NCBI GenBank assembly: GCA_964435235.1
Contig: CAYSXZ010000033.1
Coordinates: 1-48,015, forward strand
Length of the DNA stretch: 48,015 bases
Origin: JAVZJR01 sp964435235
Lineage (GTDB): Archaea > Micrarchaeota > Micrarchaeia > Anstonellales > Bilamarchaeaceae
Reading direction: 5' to 3'
This document shows positions 1 to 7,067 of the stretch, piece by piece. The notes under the pieces were generated by a model. It saw only the letters and a list, made by a program, of their open reading frames with translations. It ran no database searches and was not told the origin of the DNA. The position numbers and the translations under genes are program-made. The stretch's first letter is position 1. Every line of letters begins with the position of its first letter.

Positions 1-299
1 CACATCTCAGAAGCAGCGTCTGTATATAATCTTGAATAGGTGTATGCATCATTTACCTTCTTTCCTACCACGTCATCAGATATATTAAGCAATTTTACTG
101 CTTGAAGGTTCATATCTAAAAGAGGCTTACTCATTTCGCAAGGACCGTATATCACTCCCACAATTGGAATGTCGATTATATAAGAATTTCCATGCTCCCA
201 AAGTGTTCCTTCGTTCCATGGCCTGTTTATTTCAACATCGCCAGCAAAACAAAGCATTACTAAAATCAGAAAAATTGCGATTATTATGTTAAACCGCAC
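1..299 (-). CDS. Secreted or membrane-anchored protein, 3' end cut by window edge
   Basis: The frame starts at a GTG (299-297) and stays open to the window edge, so at least 99 codons are present and the C-terminus is missing. The first 17 or so residues are strongly hydrophobic (ILVMLCFAG near the end), like a signal peptide. The rest is mixed polar sequence with one Cys. An in-frame TAG lies just upstream, so the start cannot be much earlier. I recognise no family. The open frame with a signal peptide supports a real exported protein. Confidence 0.6.
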   Translation of the reverse strand, partial: MRFNIIIAIFLILVMLCFAGDVEINRPWNEGTLWEHGNSYIIDIPIVGVIYGPCEMSKPLLDMNLQAVKLLNISDDVVGKKVNDAYTYSRLYTDAASEM

Positions 300-341
300 A
301 GCATCAACCCTAGCCTATTATGGACATTAATGTTTTTATAC

Positions 342-1493
342 TTATTTTTTTGCTACAGCTACTACACAAGCGAGATTCGTACCTGGATATTGCTGTTTAA
401 TATTTTTATCAAGCGACTTAAATCCTTTATGCGTCTCTTTTAATTTAATTAGGTCTACTTCAAAGCCATGGGCGCTTAATTTTTCCAATCTATCGCTCAA
501 TGGTTCGTATGCTTCGAGGATATATTGTTTAAGAGCATCTTTCTCAGTTTTGCCTAACCTCTCGTTAAGCTCCTTCAATTCCTTAGCGAGAACTTTTTTA
601 TATGTGATTACACTTTCGTGTGCCTTTCGCTCTCCTTCATCAAACGATTTCGTAAAATCTTCTACTTCCTTAAAACTCAAATCAAAAAAATCCATAAAAT
701 CCATTGCGATCTTGCCGCCGTCTTTCTCATCTAGGTCTTTAATTAAAGAAACTACTGTATGTGGCTGGTACCATGTCCTTGAATACCAGTCACCAAATAC
801 AAGAACGCCATCGTCAACGAGTAATCTGTGAATTTCAAGCAGATAATCTGGAAAAGATTTGTGATGAAAAACTGCATTTGATACAACAACGTCGAAACGT
901 TTCTCTCTTACAAAAGGATAGTGCTCATCATCAAATGCCGTTATTACTTGCTGTCTACCTAATTTAAACGCTTTCAATTTTTTGTTGGCTTCATTGGTCG
1001 CTTCAAACGAAGGTTCTATAAGATAATACCGCACACGCTTGACCAGAGAAGCGGTTTCGCTATCCTCGGCTAAACGTTGGTGGATTGCGATTGTCGTATT
1101 TCCAGTACCAGCTCCTACGTCGCAAATAACAAATTCTCTTTCTGAATCTTCACTTGCCCAACTTTTCAATATATCTCTTACCGTCTCTGCCAATTTGCGG
1201 TTAAGTTGTTTATTTCCCTCTCCAAGACCAACAGCAACAATCGCGTTGCTTATGGCGTCGTGGACCTCTTTGGCGTTATTTTCCCATTCTTCTTTATAGC
1301 TTTGCGTAGAGCGCTCCTTTATCCAATCTTTATTTTCTTCGGTAACCTCTATGCCCCAATTTTTCAATGCTTGGCAAGCAACTCTAAAAACACTACCTAA
1401 AGGAGTAATAAATTTTTTTGTTAGATCGTTAAGAAAATTATCCATACTTTCAAGGTCTGCTATAGAGCTTACTAATTTCATATTCTGCCTCAA
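342..1493 (-). CDS. Class I SAM-dependent methyltransferase (paralogue 2 of a tandem pair)
   Basis: 383 residues. The SAM-binding motif I, CDVGAGTGNT, is at residues 124-133. An acidic strand end (YLIEPS) and the motif FDVVVSNAVFHHKSFPDYL follow, which matches the class I Rossmann methyltransferase order. The N-terminal 110 residues are helical and shared only with the upstream neighbour, so they may form a substrate domain. The start codon overlaps the stop of the upstream paralogue by 4 nt, so the two are one operon. The substrate cannot be told from sequence. Small molecules are as likely as RNA or protein. Confidence 0.85.
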   Translation of the reverse strand: MRQNMKLVSSIADLESMDNFLNDLTKKFITPLGSVFRVACQALKNWGIEVTEENKDWIKERSTQSYKEEWENNAKEVHDAISNAIVAVGLGEGNKQLNRKLAETVRDILKSWASEDSEREFVICDVGAGTGNTTIAIHQRLAEDSETASLVKRVRYYLIEPSFEATNEANKKLKAFKLGRQQVITAFDDEHYPFVREKRFDVVVSNAVFHHKSFPDYLLEIHRLLVDDGVLVFGDWYSRTWYQPHTVVSLIKDLDEKDGGKIAMDFMDFFDLSFKEVEDFTKSFDEGERKAHESVITYKKVLAKELKELNERLGKTEKDALKQYILEAYEPLSDRLEKLSAHGFEVDLIKLKETHKGFKSLDKNIKQQYPGTNLACVVAVAKK

Positions 1494-2644
1494 AATGCGA
1501 TCATCTTTCTTTTGATCGCTGTCGTTACAACTGCAAAATCAGAATCTTTCAATATCCTTCTTGGTAACTCTCTGAGTTTCGCCGATGGAAATGCTGTCTT
1601 TATTTTATCTAAATCGGTCTCGAAACCAGCATCGTTAAGTTTTTTGATTCTCTGTGCGCTCGTATCCTTTGCATCCAGAAGCCATAATCTGGGTCTCTTC
1701 CCACGCCATTCCTTTTTTCTCATTATCTCAGCTACCTCGACCCAATGCTCCTTATGAGCCTCCAATGCCTTTTTCTCACCCTCGTTTAAGCGACCGATAA
1801 TATCATCTTCTTCGAGTAGATTTAGCCTAAAATATTCAGCAAAATTATAAAGGATCTCATCTGGCGCATCAAGCCGCTTTAATAAATCATATATGTGTAT
1901 TGGGTGTTGGGAAAGGGGAGAATGCCAATCTCCGATTATAAGAGCGCCGTCGGCTTTAAGCGTTCTTCTTATTTCTCTGAGATAATCGGGAAATGGTTTG
2001 TGATGGAAATAGGAAAGCGACAGGACTAGATCAAACGTTTCATCTGGTTTTTCTGAGAGATATGGCTCATCGTTCTCCACAACTAAGGAATAATTTTTTA
2101 TGCCGTACATTTTCAAATTAGCGTGCGCGTGCTCCATTTTTTCTGGCGATGTTTCTATGAGGTAAAACTTGCATCTATCAATAACTTTCTCGTAACAATC
2201 GCGTAAAATTCCTATCAATGTCGTTGTTACTCTCCCGGTATGAGCGCCTATATCACAAATTTTGAATAGCCTCTTACCGTCATCTAGCACCTTCAGAATC
2301 TCTTTTGCTATATTTCCAATTGCTTGGGCCATTTCATCTTCAACAGAATCGCGAAACTCTGTGGTGACAAGCCTATCCATTTGCTCAGCCTTAAAATACG
2401 GCGCGCCAACTAAAAGATTTTTAATATAGAAAGATTCTGCTTGTTTTTTTAACCACTCATAGTTTTTTTCAGTGAGTTTTACCCCCCATGCCTCGTATGC
2501 TTCTGACGCTACTTTAACTATGCTACCTGGACGTATTATTAGATTGCTCTTTTGAAATATGCTCCAAGAGCCTCTGTCGAATTTCTCTATCTCTTCTGGA
2601 TTTTCCAATAGTTCTATTTTCGCTTTCCCCCTCTCGCACACCAT
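1490..2644 (-). CDS. Class I SAM-dependent methyltransferase (paralogue 1 of a tandem pair)
   Basis: About 384 residues from the chosen start. Motif I CDIGAHTGR is present, although the usual second Gly region reads GAHTG. YLIETSPE and FDLVLSLSYFHHKPFPDYL follow in the same order as in the downstream gene. Both proteins share the N-terminal element W-G-V/I-x-L/V-T-E-x-N, so they arose by tandem duplication. I start at the ATG at 2644, not 2665, because a TATA-like box at 2667-2678 would place transcription start about 25 nt away, at this ATG, giving a leaderless mRNA. Substrate unknown. Confidence 0.85.
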   Translation of the reverse strand: MVCERGKAKIELLENPEEIEKFDRGSWSIFQKSNLIIRPGSIVKVASEAYEAWGVKLTEKNYEWLKKQAESFYIKNLLVGAPYFKAEQMDRLVTTEFRDSVEDEMAQAIGNIAKEILKVLDDGKRLFKICDIGAHTGRVTTTLIGILRDCYEKVIDRCKFYLIETSPEKMEHAHANLKMYGIKNYSLVVENDEPYLSEKPDETFDLVLSLSYFHHKPFPDYLREIRRTLKADGALIIGDWHSPLSQHPIHIYDLLKRLDAPDEILYNFAEYFRLNLLEEDDIIGRLNEGEKKALEAHKEHWVEVAEIMRKKEWRGKRPRLWLLDAKDTSAQRIKKLNDAGFETDLDKIKTAFPSAKLRELPRRILKDSDFAVVTTAIKRKMIAF

Positions 2645-2666
2645 AATTATATTCAATGCGCACATA

Positions 2667-2678
2667 AATTTATAAAAT
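2667..2678 (-). promoter_or_regulatory. TATA-like box for the methyltransferase operon
   Basis: The minus strand reads ATATTTTATAAA here, about 25 nt before the ATG at 2644. This is the normal archaeal distance from TATA box to transcription start. It supports a leaderless transcript for the pair. Confidence 0.5.
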
Positions 2679-2700
2679 ATACCATTTCATCAGTAGCGGT

Positions 2701-3387
2701 ATGGAAACGATAAATGTTAATGGAAAGGAATACCAGATAGATCTGATTTTGAAGAATAACGGCAAGCATGCGACGGCACGGTTTAAGGATGGCAGGATTA
2801 TCATAAGAATTCCGAGATGGATACCGAAACAGGAACGCACCAGGATGTACAACCATCTTAAAAGAGACTCCATCCGTCTAATTGAAACTGGGAGGTGGAA
2901 AGAGAGAAAAAGGCTTAGACTCAAGGATGGTGCCATACTCAAAATCTTAGGAAAGGAGTATGTAATAAAAATAATTCGAGGGAATAAAAGCGGGCTTAGA
3001 ATCGAAGGAAATATTATAGCTGCAAGCGGGCCAGAGGGCGCAGACGGCGCTGCTAAGAAACTTAGAAAATTATTCTTACCTGAAATTAAACAACGAGTAA
3101 AAATGTTGAATGTAAGATACTTTGGTTTCGATATAAAATCGATTTCTCTGAGAAACACCAAAACAATATTTGGAAGTTGCAGTCGAGACGGTAGAATTTC
3201 ATTAAGCACAAGGCTTTTGTTCGTCCCTCCAGAAATTCTTGACTATGTAATAATACATGAACTGGCCCACGCAAAAATAAAAAATCATAACAAGAGTTTT
3301 TGGAAACTTGTAGAAAAGGCGCTGCCAGACTATATAGAAAGAAAATTATGGCTAAGGAAAAATAATGTGGAAATACCGGTGATATAA
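2701..3387 (+). CDS. YgjP-like (DUF45/WLM) zinc metallopeptidase
   Basis: 228 residues. The catalytic zinc motif HELAH is at residues 186-190 and a further ligand candidate is H196 in KNHNKSFW. This is the DUF45/YgjP arrangement HExxH-x5-H followed by FW. The beta-rich N-terminal half (FKDGRIIIRIP, then a basic region) is also typical of the family. The usual length is 220-240, so the protein is full length. The family is thought to include SprT-like or WLM-like proteases, but the substrate is unknown. It is divergent from the methyltransferase operon. Confidence 0.85.
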   Translation: METINVNGKEYQIDLILKNNGKHATARFKDGRIIIRIPRWIPKQERTRMYNHLKRDSIRLIETGRWKERKRLRLKDGAILKILGKEYVIKIIRGNKSGLRIEGNIIAASGPEGADGAAKKLRKLFLPEIKQRVKMLNVRYFGFDIKSISLRNTKTIFGSCSRDGRISLSTRLLFVPPEILDYVIIHELAHAKIKNHNKSFWKLVEKALPDYIERKLWLRKNNVEIPVI

Positions 3388-3451
3388 GTTCAAGCAACCT
3401 GATTAGGATTGCTTTTTTATATATTCCCTTCCTACTAATCTTTGTGATTTT

Positions 3452-4198
3452 ATGCCGAGAAATTTTTTTGTTAGCGGGACGCCAAAATCCGGAAAAACCA
3501 CGCTATTGAAAAGAATTGTAGAAGAGCTTAAAAAACGAGGATTGAGGGTAGGTGGGTTTATAACTCCAGAGGAAAAATATCATGGGACGAGAAAGGGTTT
3601 CTACGTACAGGATATCGAAACAGGAAAGATAGCGCTTCTTGCTAGTGTTGACGCAGAAGGGCCGAAGGTAAGCAAATATCACGTCGACATAAGATCATTC
3701 GAGAGCGTAGCTATTCCGTCCATGACAAATGTGGATAATTACGATGTTTTTGTAATAGATGAAATTGGAAGGATGGAGTTAAAGAGCCAGAAGTTTATAA
3801 GTTTACTCGACAAGATTTTCGAATCTCCAGTACCGCTTATCGCGTCTCTTCACAGGGACTATATAGGACAGTATGGGGTATATGGAGAGATAGTTATTCT
3901 TACACCTACGAACCGGGAAGCTGTTTTTCTCGATCTTTTAAACAAGGCGACGGCAGAGTATACAAAAAAACCAAAAAAGATAGAAAAATTAGAAAAGAGA
4001 AAAAAGAAAGTAGAAAAAAGAAAGATGCGAAAACAAAAGAAGGCACCACGACCTAAAGAAAAAACAAAAACAGAAAAAGAGGGAACAGAAGAAGAAAAAA
4101 TAGAAGAAAAAGCCAAAGAAGAGGTTAAGGAAGAAGTCCCAAAGCAAAAGAAAGAATATGGGATTGTAAAGGGGTTGAGAGAACTGATTGGTATATAA
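3452..4198 (+). CDS. THEP1-type nucleoside-triphosphatase with a charged C-terminal tail
   Basis: 248 residues. The P-loop GTPKSGKTT begins at residue 8, and the Walker B region is VFVIDEIGRMEL, the hallmark of the THEP1/NTPase (DUF265) family. GGFITPEE and KGFYVQDI are also family motifs. The family hydrolyses NTPs to NDPs and its cell role is unclear. Residues from about 166 to 235 are an unusual tail of Lys and Glu runs, ending in a short hydrophobic stretch (GIVKGLRELIGI). Family members are normally about 170-190 residues, so the tail is an addition. Confidence 0.88.
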   Translation: MPRNFFVSGTPKSGKTTLLKRIVEELKKRGLRVGGFITPEEKYHGTRKGFYVQDIETGKIALLASVDAEGPKVSKYHVDIRSFESVAIPSMTNVDNYDVFVIDEIGRMELKSQKFISLLDKIFESPVPLIASLHRDYIGQYGVYGEIVILTPTNREAVFLDLLNKATAEYTKKPKKIEKLEKRKKKVEKRKMRKQKKAPRPKEKTKTEKEGTEEEKIEEKAKEEVKEEVPKQKKEYGIVKGLRELIGI

Positions 4199-4231
4199 TT
4201 TGTTTCAGCATATATGCATGTGGTGTAATAA

Positions 4232-5059
4232 ATGAAAGAGCAGAGATTTTCAAGCGAAGCTATCCAGATGCGATTGAAACGGACTTCCTCTCCACCACAG
4301 CCAAGCAAAAAAGTTATGGATGAGATAGGATTATTCAAGATGCCGCCTGCTCCAATAATGATCGAAGGATTAGGCCTAGTTTTACGTATAAATGAATTTT
4401 TCGGAAGAACAGAAGGCGATACGGAAACCTATGTAAGCAATCCAGATTTAGTGATATCACTTATATTGGATATAGGAGACGCTACTGCACGCGGAAAGGC
4501 AGTCGAGCATCTACTCAATATTCTCCCCCGTTTTGAAGAAGAGAAACCATTTCTCGAAATGGTGGCTGTTGCAAAGAAGATGTGCGATTTCAACCGCCCC
4601 TCTGCAGCATTCAAATTCTTAGAAATAGTGGATAAGGAATCAGAAAATGAAGATAATTGTAATATTCTTATTAAATTGATGCCAATTTTTAATGAGCCCT
4701 CAGTCGTAGATTCTTTAAATGTATTCTCCCAGATTGGAGCAAAGAACATAGAAAACGCAATTTCTCAACTAGTTAATGTGGGTCTTCGACTAAAAGATGG
4801 AAATACGATAATTAATATAAGCAAAACAATACTTGCTCTTAACAAAAAATTTGGTAAGCATGTTGCGTACAACTATAGAAATATAGTAGCAAAGGTTGTC
4901 GAAAAACTTCCGGAAAACGAATGCATCAAAATAATAAATGGTATTTCAAAAAAGATGTTGTCTTGCGAAAACGATGAAGATGCTATTTATTTTACTCAAA
5001 TAGTGGAACGCATCCTTACTTATAAAGACCCCTTACAAAGATTAAAGGAGTTATTGTAA
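4232..5059 (+). CDS. Hypothetical helical protein, possibly HEAT-like
   Basis: 275 residues with no motif I can name. After a polar N-terminus (about 35 residues with a Pro-rich patch) the sequence is almost all amphipathic helix. Recurring units of about 35-40 residues, such as AVEHLLNILPRF, LIKLMPIFNEPS and NRAVAKVVEKLPE-like stretches, suggest an alpha-solenoid. It follows the THEP1 gene by 33 nt and may be co-transcribed with it. A role as a scaffold is only a guess. Confidence 0.6.
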   Translation: MKEQRFSSEAIQMRLKRTSSPPQPSKKVMDEIGLFKMPPAPIMIEGLGLVLRINEFFGRTEGDTETYVSNPDLVISLILDIGDATARGKAVEHLLNILPRFEEEKPFLEMVAVAKKMCDFNRPSAAFKFLEIVDKESENEDNCNILIKLMPIFNEPSVVDSLNVFSQIGAKNIENAISQLVNVGLRLKDGNTIINISKTILALNKKFGKHVAYNYRNIVAKVVEKLPENECIKIINGISKKMLSCENDEDAIYFTQIVERILTYKDPLQRLKELL

Positions 5060-5101
5060 ATAGGAGGGCTCTTATACAACGAAATCAACAAATTGGCGCT
5101 T

Positions 5102-5290
5102 TCATTCTTTTGGGGAGATTGGAATTGCACCAGATATTCGTTGGGCTTCTGTGTTATCCTGCAGAGCAATTGCTTCATCTCCTCCTTGCTTACTACCCTG
5201 TTTGAACAATTTTGAAAGCTCTGCGCTCGCATCTAATATCTCTATGACAACTGCGTCAGCATCCGATTCGTAGTTATATTTAATTTTCAT
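5102..5290 (-). CDS. DUF2283-type small protein
   Basis: 62 residues. It begins MKIKYNYESDADAVVIEI, the characteristic opening of DUF2283 proteins, which are often paired with a DUF4258 toxin-like partner. A GAGGT ribosome site lies 5 nt before the ATG. The frame directly upstream, without any stop, encodes a DUF4258-like C-terminus (next entry). The pair therefore looks like a decayed toxin-antitoxin-like cassette with this member still intact. Its function in general is not known. Confidence 0.65.
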   Translation of the reverse strand: MKIKYNYESDADAVVIEILDASAELSKLFKQGSKQGGDEAIALQDNTEAQRISGAIPISPKE

Positions 5291-5458
5291 AATATTACCT
5301 CTGCTTTGCTTTATCTTCTTCTGTAACGCCTTACTCGTTCTATAAACTGTTATTATGGTTATACCATCATTAATCGATATTATATAAGCAATAAACCCTC
5401 CTTCCGTAGATGACCTATAATACAGCTTAAATTTTCTTTCATTAGGGATCCTGTAAAA
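5291..5458 (-). pseudogene. DUF4258-like C-terminal remnant, no start codon
   Basis: The open frame after a TAG at 5461-5459 encodes about 56 residues, including RKFKLYYR, GGFIAYII and TIITVYRTSKALQKKI. This resembles the last half of DUF4258 proteins, which end in I/V-x-T-V-Y-K/R-T-S-K. There is no ATG, GTG or TTG in frame, and the N-terminal half with the expected helix is absent. It is in the same frame as the DUF2283 start and runs into it. I read it as a truncated gene. An unusual start codon is an alternative. Confidence 0.4.
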
Positions 5459-5539
5459 CTACAGGGCTCAAAAGATGAAACCAGATACCAAAAATAAAAA
5501 TTGGACCGTCCGTAGTAGAGATGTTTACAAAATTCCATA

Positions 5540-6187
5540 TTATATTGTAGAACTTTCATCCCCTTCAAAACCTAAGCTGCGTTTGTTCCACATCAAACAA
5601 GCTACAACCATCGAAGCTTCCATTACGGTTTGTGTTTTCCAAAAAGCAATGAATTTGTCTATTTGCTCGTGATGCCTTGCAATCGCATCTTTTATAGTGT
5701 TTCCCTTCAATAATGTCAATGGGATTAGATTAGATGAAGCAAAAAACGGTTTTGCCAGATCATCCTTGATAGGATGGGCGCTTCTGTTGGGATCCGAAAT
5801 AAACATGAATGGAAGGGAATACCTGATGAATGCCTTTGCGCCTTTCTTCCAGCAACTTTTTCCGAGTCCACTCAGAGAATAACAACTTCTGGCGTAAACA
5901 ACCCTTCCTTTCATTAACCCATCATTTTCATTTGTTTTAAGTAGAACTTTATCGTTATGACCACGTATCTCATTCTGAACTCCATGTCCGTTAAATACAA
6001 CAAAATCAGGTCCCGCGCTTTTTATCCTGCTTTCAAATTCGTCCCTATTTGCCTTCTCCTTCTTGAGGTTAATTACACTAAAGCCTTTCGTTTTCGCTGC
6101 ATCGATGACTTCCTGACTCCATTTTGAGCAGTAGTCTACTGCATCATCATGTTCAGGTGTTGTAATCAAAAAAATTTTGCCAGACAT
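5540..6187 (-). CDS. Caspase-like (clan CD fold) cysteine peptidase candidate
   Basis: 215 residues. Two motifs fit the clan CD (caspase/CHAT/gingipain) dyad: a hydrophobic strand ending in His-Gly, DFVVFNGHG with His68, and a second strand ending in Cys, GRVVYARSCYS with Cys102. The spacing of 34 residues is short but in the usual range. There is no signal peptide or membrane segment, so it should act in the cytoplasm. Its start overlaps the stop of the upstream small gene (TAATG). It could be an active protease of a defence or cell-death module, but no partner proves this. Confidence 0.6.
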   Translation of the reverse strand: MSGKIFLITTPEHDDAVDYCSKWSQEVIDAAKTKGFSVINLKKEKANRDEFESRIKSAGPDFVVFNGHGVQNEIRGHNDKVLLKTNENDGLMKGRVVYARSCYSLSGLGKSCWKKGAKAFIRYSLPFMFISDPNRSAHPIKDDLAKPFFASSNLIPLTLLKGNTIKDAIARHHEQIDKFIAFWKTQTVMEASMVVACLMWNKRSLGFEGDESSTI

Positions 6188-6390
6188 TACTTAATCTCCT
6201 CTTTGAAAGAACGTAGATAAGACATGTACATCTCAACAACAAGATCGCCGATTTCGGTATGCTCTTCTATCTGTTTAATAAGTTCGTCTCTGCTAAAAGA
6301 ACCATGACCGCCTATGTTTAACTTGATTGTTCTGGGCATTAAGCGCAGTCTTTCCAAAACAATTTTCATTTCGTCTTCGGAAGCTGGCAT
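6187..6390 (-). CDS. Small conserved-looking protein next to the caspase-like gene
   Basis: 67 residues: a helical start, then the central motif KLNIGGHGSFSRDELI and a helical end EIGDLVVEMYMSYLRSF. I recall similar GGHGS-x-T/S-R-D-E-L small proteins in candidate-phylum genomes, but can name no function. It is translationally coupled to the caspase-like gene (1-nt overlap), so the two probably work together, perhaps as regulator and effector. Confidence 0.6.
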   Translation of the reverse strand: MPASEDEMKIVLERLRLMPRTIKLNIGGHGSFSRDELIKQIEEHTEIGDLVVEMYMSYLRSFKEEIK

Positions 6391-6419
6391 ATCAACACCT
6401 TATATTACCTTGGCAATTC

Positions 6420-6662
6420 TTAAATAATATTCAGTTTCTTAAGTTTTTTCAATATTTCTTTTCCTTTCTTAGTGTTATGTATAATTTCATTACGCGCCAC
6501 TTCCCAGCTTATCGGTTCTTCATTCAGCACAACAACTACTTGGCTTCTTTCTTCCAAAGGCAAGTTGGCATAAATTTTCATGAATCGGACTGCCATATCT
6601 GATTCATCTTTAGTCAAACTAGAGGCTGTCATTGCATCACAAATATAGAATCCATGATACAT
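6420..6662 (-). CDS. Small hypothetical protein, first gene of the caspase-like operon
   Basis: 80 residues, mostly helical, with a basic C-terminus (KKGKEILKKLKKL). It contains SQVVVVLNEEPISWEVARNE, which could be a small strand-helix unit. It lies 29 nt upstream of the 67-residue gene on the same strand and is probably co-transcribed. I recognise no family. Confidence 0.55.
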   Translation of the reverse strand: MYHGFYICDAMTASSLTKDESDMAVRFMKIYANLPLEERSQVVVVLNEEPISWEVARNEIIHNTKKGKEILKKLKKLNII

Positions 6663-6733
6663 TTTAATAATTTTCTTTGTTGTCTCATAATTTTTCTGCG
6701 GGGCTCTGTTATATGATTATGGACCCGCCCGGA

Positions 6734-6773
6734 TTAACGGCTTTGCTGGTAATTTGACCGTCAGACTAAAGCT
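6734..6773 (-). other. T-loop intron of tRNA-Val (40 nt)
   Basis: It interrupts the loop as TTCGAA - intron - T. The ends GCTTT and AAAGC pair, with 3-nt bulges AAA and AAT at the two joints. The boundary is uncertain by about 1 nt because A repeats at both ends. The central helix is weak (only CG/CG is clear), so this is a relaxed BHB. Confidence 0.75.
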
Positions 6774-6795
6774 TTCGAACCGGGGATCTCCACTG

Positions 6796-6848
6796 CACCC
6801 AAAACTTTTCAGGTAGTTTTTGATTAAACCTTTTTCCTAAAAAGTTTG
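6796..6848 (-). other. Anticodon-loop intron of tRNA-Val (53 nt, position 37/38)
   Basis: A full BHB is visible. Central helix CTCA/TGGG, 3-nt bulges CAC and TGC, and an outer intron helix AAACTTTT/AAAAGTTT. Cutting after the second bulge base gives the normal loop CTCACAC. This is the standard archaeal intron position. Confidence 0.9.
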
Positions 6849-6870
6849 TGTGAGAGTGGCGTCTTAACCA

Positions 6871-6886
6871 TTGTCCGCGTAAGGCG
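6871..6886 (-). other. D-loop intron of tRNA-Val (16 nt)
   Basis: Central helix GTCC/GGAC with bulges AGC and AAT. Cutting AG^C and AA^T joins CAG to TGG and rebuilds the usual D loop CAGTGGTTAA. The intron is barely larger than the splice motif itself. Confidence 0.8.
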
Positions 6887-6904
6887 CTGGACTACGGGTC
6901 CGCA

Positions 6905-6991
6905 TAGCCCCGAGCGGATTCGAACCGCTGTCGCCAGGTCCAAAGCCTGGCATCCTTGACCATTGCCCAAAAACTACTAGACGACGGGGCT
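6905..6991 (-). tRNA. tRNA-Gln (TTG) with a 14-nt D-loop intron
   Basis: Acceptor strands AGCCCCG (6991-6985) and CGGGGCT (6912-6906), discriminator A at 6905. The anticodon stem CCAGG/CCTGG closes loop CTTTGGA with anticodon TTG at 6943-6941. The T arm is AGCGG-TTCGAAT-CCGCT. The D arm is normal only if 14 nt (6976-6963) are removed, which leaves GTCTAGTGGTCAAGGAT. The mature length is then 73 nt. The gene is followed after 3 nt by tRNA-Val. Confidence 0.9.
6963..6976 (-). other. D-loop intron of tRNA-Gln (14 nt)
   Basis: The 14 nt sit between GTCTAG and TGGTCA, the same D-loop joint as in tRNA-Val. A central helix GTCT/GGGC (with G-U pairs) and bulges AGT and AAT give cuts AG^T and AA^T. 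What remains of the intron is a 7-nt loop. The boundary could shift by 1 nt. Confidence 0.75.
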
Positions 6992-7036
6992 TTGTTCAAT
7001 ACTTTTTCAACATCTTATAATTCTAAAATCAAAGTA

Positions 7037-7046
7037 AATTTAAAAA
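7037..7046 (+). promoter_or_regulatory. TATA-like box
   Basis: AATTTAAAAA, about 27 nt before the ATG at 7068. The spacing fits a leaderless transcript of the following gene. Confidence 0.45.
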
Positions 7047-7067
7047 CCTCGCAGTAGAGATTGGTAC

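Larger units (their letters stand above)
6720..6901 (-). tRNA. tRNA-Val (CAC) with three introns
   Basis: Acceptor strands GGACCCG (6901-6895) and CGGGTCC (6727-6721) pair, with discriminator A at 6720 and no encoded CCA. The D stem is GTC/GAC. The anticodon stem is CCACT/AGTGG with loop CTCACAC and anticodon CAC at 6852-6850. The T stem is CCCGG/CCGGG with loop TTCGAAT. Three stretches must be removed to give this 73-nt tRNA: 6886-6871 (16 nt, D loop), 6848-6796 (53 nt, canonical 37/38 site) and 6773-6734 (40 nt, T loop). It lies only 3 nt downstream of tRNA-Gln, so both come from one transcript. Confidence 0.9.

Noticed and set aside
2670..3209. 179-codon minus-strand frame opposite the YgjP-like gene
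   Set aside because: It is antisense to a clear metallopeptidase and its Ser/Leu-rich sequence is typical of a shadow frame.
3859..4338. 159-codon minus-strand frame with long Phe/Ser runs
   Set aside because: It mirrors the Lys/Glu-rich tail of the THEP1 gene on the other strand.
5380..5672. Overlapping frames on both strands (62 and 65 codons) between the DUF2283 gene and the caspase-like gene
   Set aside because: They conflict with each other and with the DUF4258-like frame, and neither has a convincing sequence pattern.
6963..6976. Reading the tRNA-Gln insert as a natural large D loop
   Set aside because: The insert falls at the same joint as the tRNA-Val D-loop insert, carries the same ending, and its removal gives the standard D arm.
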